A stretch of DNA of 64,000 nucleotides from Parambassis ranga (lineage: Eukaryota > Chordata > Actinopteri > Ambassidae): contig NC_041023.1 in the NCBI RefSeq assembly GCF_900634625.1, positions 9,525,196-9,589,195 of the forward strand. Direction: 5' to 3'. The notes beneath the pieces were generated by a model that was not told the origin of the DNA, did not search any database, and saw only the letters and a program-made list of their open reading frames with translations. Positions 59,703-64,000 of this stretch are shown piece by piece. The position numbers were made by a program, and so were the translations under genes. How positions within the stretch are numbered: position 1 is the first letter of the stretch; every line of letters begins with the position of its first letter.

Positions 59703-60600
59703 TGGCCCCAGCTCCTTGTCCTCGGCTTCTACTCGGAGGGCCGCCAGCTTGCTTCAGGTACGAGAGGTCGGCTAGCGAGGAAGTGGGCTGTGCAGCTTCT
59801 GAGTGACACCGTGAGGGGAAAGTTATTCTGCTAGCCCGTTAGCCGCTCCTTGGCAAGCTGGGCAAGCGAATCGGTAGCTCTTTACAGAGACATGATGTAT
59901 AGCCATATCTCCATTCAGGTTTATGGGCTTGTTCAGACAAAGCGGTGGTCTACGACCGGAAGACTACCTGGAAGTAACAATAAGTCAGAACTCAACCAGC
60001 TGGCGAATAGTTAGTCGTGACTGAAGATGCGAGTTGATTGTCAGCATGCTAACGTTAGCTAACAGCTAGCTTTACAAAGATAGCTTAAGCAAGCTAGCGT
60101 GAACTCGGCAGCCGGTTGTTATTCCAGGCATGTAGTCTTCAAACAGTCTAGCCAACAGCCACTTAGCAAAAGAAGTAGCGAAATGATATTTTGTTAGTCC
60201 ACACGCCGCATCCCACGTAGCGTCCGCACAGCTGTTGCTACCTAGCTACCAAGCTAACTAGCATCAACTTCACTTGCTATGTCCGGTGACCTAAGAGCAG
60301 CTCTCCTCTGGCACTCCCTGTACCATCCCAAACCGCGCTCCTCTTCTCATCGCGGGACTGGAATCACCGCCGAGCCTCCCAGTCTTTCAAACGCAGTCCT
60401 TCAACCATCCAAAGTGAAGCGTTTGACACAAAACCAGGCATCAACATGGCTCCCTCAGCATAGAGACTGTCGGTCTGTGAAGTCTGCAGCGCTGCCACAG
60501 CCAGCCTCGGGAACGATGCCAGGACGCTGATTAACCAATCAGAGGCCGCCTCCTGTGACCAACGCAGATGCATTAGCCAATCAGAGGCCTTCGTGCTTCC
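59703..60600 (-). promoter_or_regulatory. ubp1: ubp1 5' UTR and CCAAT-box promoter
   Basis: CpG-rich DNA upstream of the ubp1 start. Two copies of CCAATCAGAGGCC lie on the plus strand at 60535-60547 and 60577-60589, 42 bp apart (about four helical turns); CCAAT boxes bind NF-Y. GTTAGC/GCTAAC words cluster at 60048-60063. The distance from the CCAAT boxes to the ATG (about 0.8 kb) implies a long or spliced 5' UTR. A minus-strand donor-like site near 59968 would allow splicing. Confidence 0.55.
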
Positions 60601-62190
60601 GTCATTGTGTCCAACTGTAGTTGCGCTTTGCCCCCAAGAAACTACAATACATCTACGAAGTCATTACTGTCAACAAAGATGAACACTGTGCACACATGTA
60701 GCCACCGCCTTAGGAGTCACACCGGAACGTTTATCTATCGCACAGCAACAAATATGGCGTTGAGTGTGAGTCGATGTAGAAGGAAGTAGGTTTACTCATT
60801 CACGTGTCATATAATAAAAACTGCCAGCACTCACATTGGCGCCATAACATCAATAAAATAAACACGTAATCATGTGTTTGTGTTTACAAGTGTTCGTACC
60901 GTGTGTAGCTGCTGCCGCCGTGTCTCTGGACGGGCGCTCGGAAGTTTTCAGTGTAGGGCTGCCAGAACAACATTGTGCCTCACAACACCAACAACAACAG
61001 CCGTGGCTTCACAAACACACACGACTCAGCCCGGTACCGACGAGGTCCAAACGGAAGCTCTGCGTTTTATTCATGTCAGTGTCTTACAAGCAGAAGAGTG
61101 CGATACACAGGAGCTGGCTGTTATCGTGTTGTTGTGTTTCTCTCTCTCTCTCTCTCTCTGTGTGGTCAATAATTACCCACCAGTGGGACGTCGCGCGCGG
61201 GCAAGTCTATAAGTTTTTTCCGAGCACGCGCTATTTTGGCTCGAGGAGAAGATGACGCGCCTCGTGTTTTAATTAAAGCCCTCTGACATGTCTGACCTTT
61301 CAGGAACATTCATACACAATAAAAAAAGTCCAAACATGTAAATAAACAATTTACATGCCAAGATTTTTATTATTATTATTCAAATATAAGTGATTTAAAA
61401 AGAACTTCAAAATGATTACGCTGTGGAAACAGGTGGAGTTAGTGTATCATGTTTTGTATATTGATCCTAGTTTACCTATAATACTTGAATCTGCAAATGT
61501 AAAATAAGAACAAGTGTCAATTTATTGTAAGTACAGTGCAGTATGAAGCGTACTATCACTCCTGTAAAGTGCTGGTATCTCAGTCTTCAGCCGTTAATTT
61601 CTCCTGCTGTAAAGTCTGCTTGCCTACTTGGTAAATTGTTTTGAGGACAGACTCAGTATCAGCTGCAGGGTCTTGGCAGCATGGAGATGATAGCAGAGAG
61701 GCCATGCAGGTCAGCCTGCTGCTGCAGCTGGGACCCTGCTAAATTTACAGTCCAGCAAACTGATGCATACATGAAATTCAGCACCAGCTTCTTAAATAGC
61801 TATGTTGCATAAGGCATGAATGTTATCTTTTTACATGTATTAGCCCACTTTAACAACAAGCTGAACACTGCCCTGCCTGCCAGAGCTCTCCTGCCTCTCT
61901 CACTCAACAGACAGTAAATTGAAGTCTGCACAGGAAAACTCTGATTCAGTTCTTTACATTTATACCAAAATAATCTACGCTAATGCTTTTGACCTAATTA
62001 TCCACAAACCACAGGTTGTGAACCACTGAAATCAAAGTACAACATGTTTTAGATTTCTGTGACCCTTCTTGTTCATAGGACATATATAGTACTGCAGAAA
62101 GTAAAGAACATTTTTAACTCTCATGTTCACCAGCCATTCTGTTTACCTCTGCACTGTGGGCGTGGTGTAACAACTGAAAAGAGGCAGAGC
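60600..62190. other. Intergenic DNA between clasp2 and ubp1
   Basis: No gene was recognised. The ubp1-proximal part (60600-61260) is GC-rich, with a TC-repeat at 61139-61160. It is open in several frames on the plus strand, but none of these resembles a known protein. The rest is AT-rich and featureless. Confidence 0.55.
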
Positions 62191-63457
62191 TGATCTGTAC
62201 AAGTTCTTTATTGTATTGTAAGCACAGCTTTGTAAATGCACAGAGGAAACACATCAGTGAAAACTAGAATGTTACAAGAAGAGGAAAAGGGGGGGAAAAA
62301 AGACACGATGAACAGGAGGAAAGTGAGACTGTTTCAGAGCTGTAAATAATACATTTCTACACATTTCTCAGAAGAGAAAAACATAAATGTGAGAAAGAGA
62401 GAGAGAGAGGGAGAGACTACAGCACGCGCAATGGAGAGAAAAAAAAATACAAAATAAAAACAAGGATGGGCACAGGTGTGCGCGTACACCCCTCTGGGGG
62501 ACTCTCCTAAATGACACTGTTATTGGATATTCCATTTTAATATCATATATAGATACATATCCACTATGTGATAATAAGCCATGTCCTGTCATACTTCATG
62601 TAGTAAAGCAGCACACACCCTTTCCTTCTCTCCATGTTGCCCAGAAGTGACAAAGATGAGCTGGGAGAAATGGAGGACATCATCTGAAAGGGGTGGGCAT
62701 TATTCACAATAATTTAAAACCCCAATCACACTATTCCCAATAAAAAGATAATCTTTTAAATTTAGTCTCATGCATAACCGAGCACATAACTCCACTTTGG
62801 AATCTGTCTGTGTACTGTATTTGCTATGAGCAGGCATGACCTGCCATGACTTGCATTAGTGCTGTGCAGGGTTGGTTGGTCGTACCTTGTAGGCTCATCA
62901 GCACCTTTTTTTAAAAGAGAACATGTGTTGAGATGTGTGAGCGATAAAGAAAAATTCCAGGTATTAAAAACCACTGCAGTAAAACCTTGCTGCATAAAAT
63001 AAATCCAAACAAAGTCACAATGTAAATCTACATTCCTGCCTACCTGGCCCCAGTTAGTCACTGTTCAAGAAGGAAACAAAGGTGTTCGTTCAATGCAGTG
63101 GTGTTTAATGAACATTAACGCCTCAAAAGTATGAGCCATGCAGACCTGTTGACACTGGGATGTTGTTCAAAAGAGGATACTGGATGTAAAGCAGAGCGGA
63201 CAGGACGGACGTTTCACATCTTCATCTTTGAGTGATTAGTGACAAACCTGGGTAGAGTATGTGACTGTAATGTCTGTTTCTGTTTATTCCAAAGTGTTCA
63301 TTTCAGACACCAGGGTGGATCCTCCATAACGGCGAGGACAGCTACAACACTTCTCTCCTCTGCAACACAACTCCCAGTTTGCAGTGAGGCGAGAAATGTT
63401 GGTCTGTGTGGGTGCGATTTCACGAAATGGTGAACCTGTGGGATGGTGCCGTCCCTC
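62190..63457 (-). terminator. clasp2: clasp2 3' UTR and poly(A) signal
   Basis: About 1.25 kb of non-coding DNA follows the clasp2 stop. AATAAA on the minus strand at 62207-62212 is the likely cleavage signal, followed by a T/G-rich stretch on the sense strand (CTCTTTTCAGTTG). Confidence 0.6.
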
Positions 63458-63535
63458 CTATAGGCCTTCAGATGGTGGTTCGCTGCCGGTGGAGCCAGAC
63501 TGGGCGCGCTTGATGTACAGATTCAACAGCTTCAG
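63458..63535 (-). CDS. clasp2: CLIP-associating protein 2, last coding exon (partial gene)
   Basis: After a clear acceptor (CCTGTTTGCAG) the minus strand reads LKLLNLYIKRAQSGSTGSEP and ends in a stop at 63460-63458 (26 codons including the stop). LLNLYIKRAQ is the conserved extreme C terminus of the CLASP microtubule plus-end proteins, after the C-terminal helical CLIP-binding domain. CLASP1 and CLASP2 both end this way, so CLASP2 is chosen because it neighbours UBP1 in vertebrates. The remaining exons lie beyond 64000. CLASPs stabilise microtubules at the cell cortex and kinetochores. Confidence 0.88.
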   Translation of the reverse strand: MKLLNLYIKRAQSGSTGSEPPSEGL

Positions 63536-64000
63536 CTGCAAACAGGGAAAAAAAACAGAAACAGAGAATGTCAATGCACAAACTAAATCTGCATTATTGA
63601 AGGCCAATCAGTATTATCATTCAGTCTTTTGATTAATCCACACCCTCTTCAAAGGCAGCAGTAATTTTACCTTGCACATCTGTGGAACTGCTGGTTTACT
63701 GCTGCATTGATTTATTTATTTTCTTGTGTTATTGTGTGACTTTGGTGTGCCAACATATCTTCAAGTTTGAATTAACAAGTTAAAATATCAAAACTGCACA
63801 AAGAGAGCACAGCATCCACTCTCATATTCTGCAATAGAATACAATAGAATAGAACAGAATGTGTGTCTGGATGGGTCAGATGATAATATTAAAAAGGCTT
63901 GTGAGTTTCTTGGAAAAGGCCTTCCGATTGAAAAATAAACTACATTCATTTTTTGTAGTATTTATATTACATTTTGCTGATCGTTGCATTTACTGTAGTT

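Noticed and set aside
60607..60789. 60-codon plus-strand frame with a zinc-finger-like HTCSHRLRSHTGT
   Set aside because: It lacks the paired cysteines and spacing of a C2H2 finger; the resemblance is superficial.
60872..61255. 127-codon plus-strand frame near the ubp1 promoter
   Set aside because: It could be a divergent transcript from a bidirectional promoter, but the protein is low-complexity, contains a translated TC repeat, and has no recognisable domain.

Overview
This is eukaryotic genomic DNA from a ray-finned fish, most likely a compact-genome percomorph. The genes are vertebrate orthologues split into many short exons with GT-AG introns of about 80 bp to several kb. CA/TG microsatellites are dense, and one SINE-like family is scattered through the right half. 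No bacterial, viral or CRISPR features were seen. All gene models were assembled by hand: exons were joined only where splice sites and reading phase agree and the protein matches a family I know.

Layout, left to right: 1-4.1 kb has no recognisable gene. dclk3 (+, CDS 4327-8548) encodes a doublecortin-domain protein kinase. zftraf1/cyhr1 (+, CDS 11983-16177) encodes a RING/TRAF-type zinc finger protein and has a 1.6 kb 3' UTR. arpp21 (-, CDS 24298-19412, non-coding first exon near 27.9 kb) encodes an R3H/SUZ RNA-binding protein and carries microRNA miR-128 in its next-to-last intron. A gene-free interval of about 9.6 kb (28.2-37.9 kb) holds candidate enhancers. pdcd6ip (-, CDS 49156-38789) encodes the ESCRT adaptor ALIX. 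ubp1 (-, CDS 59702-52269) encodes a CP2-family transcription factor. The last coding exon and 3' UTR of clasp2 (-) lie at 62.2-63.5 kb, and the rest of that gene is beyond the window.

The gene set corresponds to human 3p22 (UBP1, CLASP2, PDCD6IP, ARPP21, STAC, DCLK3) with two differences. zftraf1 sits where STAC would be, and the ubp1-clasp2 pair appears inverted as a block. The genes do not form one pathway. The clearest functional pairing is arpp21 with its intronic miR-128, a known host gene/microRNA unit in neurons.

The observations most worth checking are an in-frame 84-nt GC-AG intron of arpp21 that is open to translation (a possible exitron), GTTAGC/GCTAAC hexamers clustered at four separate promoters, a 55-bp near-perfect hairpin upstream of dclk3, four RFX X-box-like sites in the left part of the window, and a phased array of ATGAATATT-type motifs upstream of arpp21. 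I found no convincing evidence of a wholly new multi-gene system.
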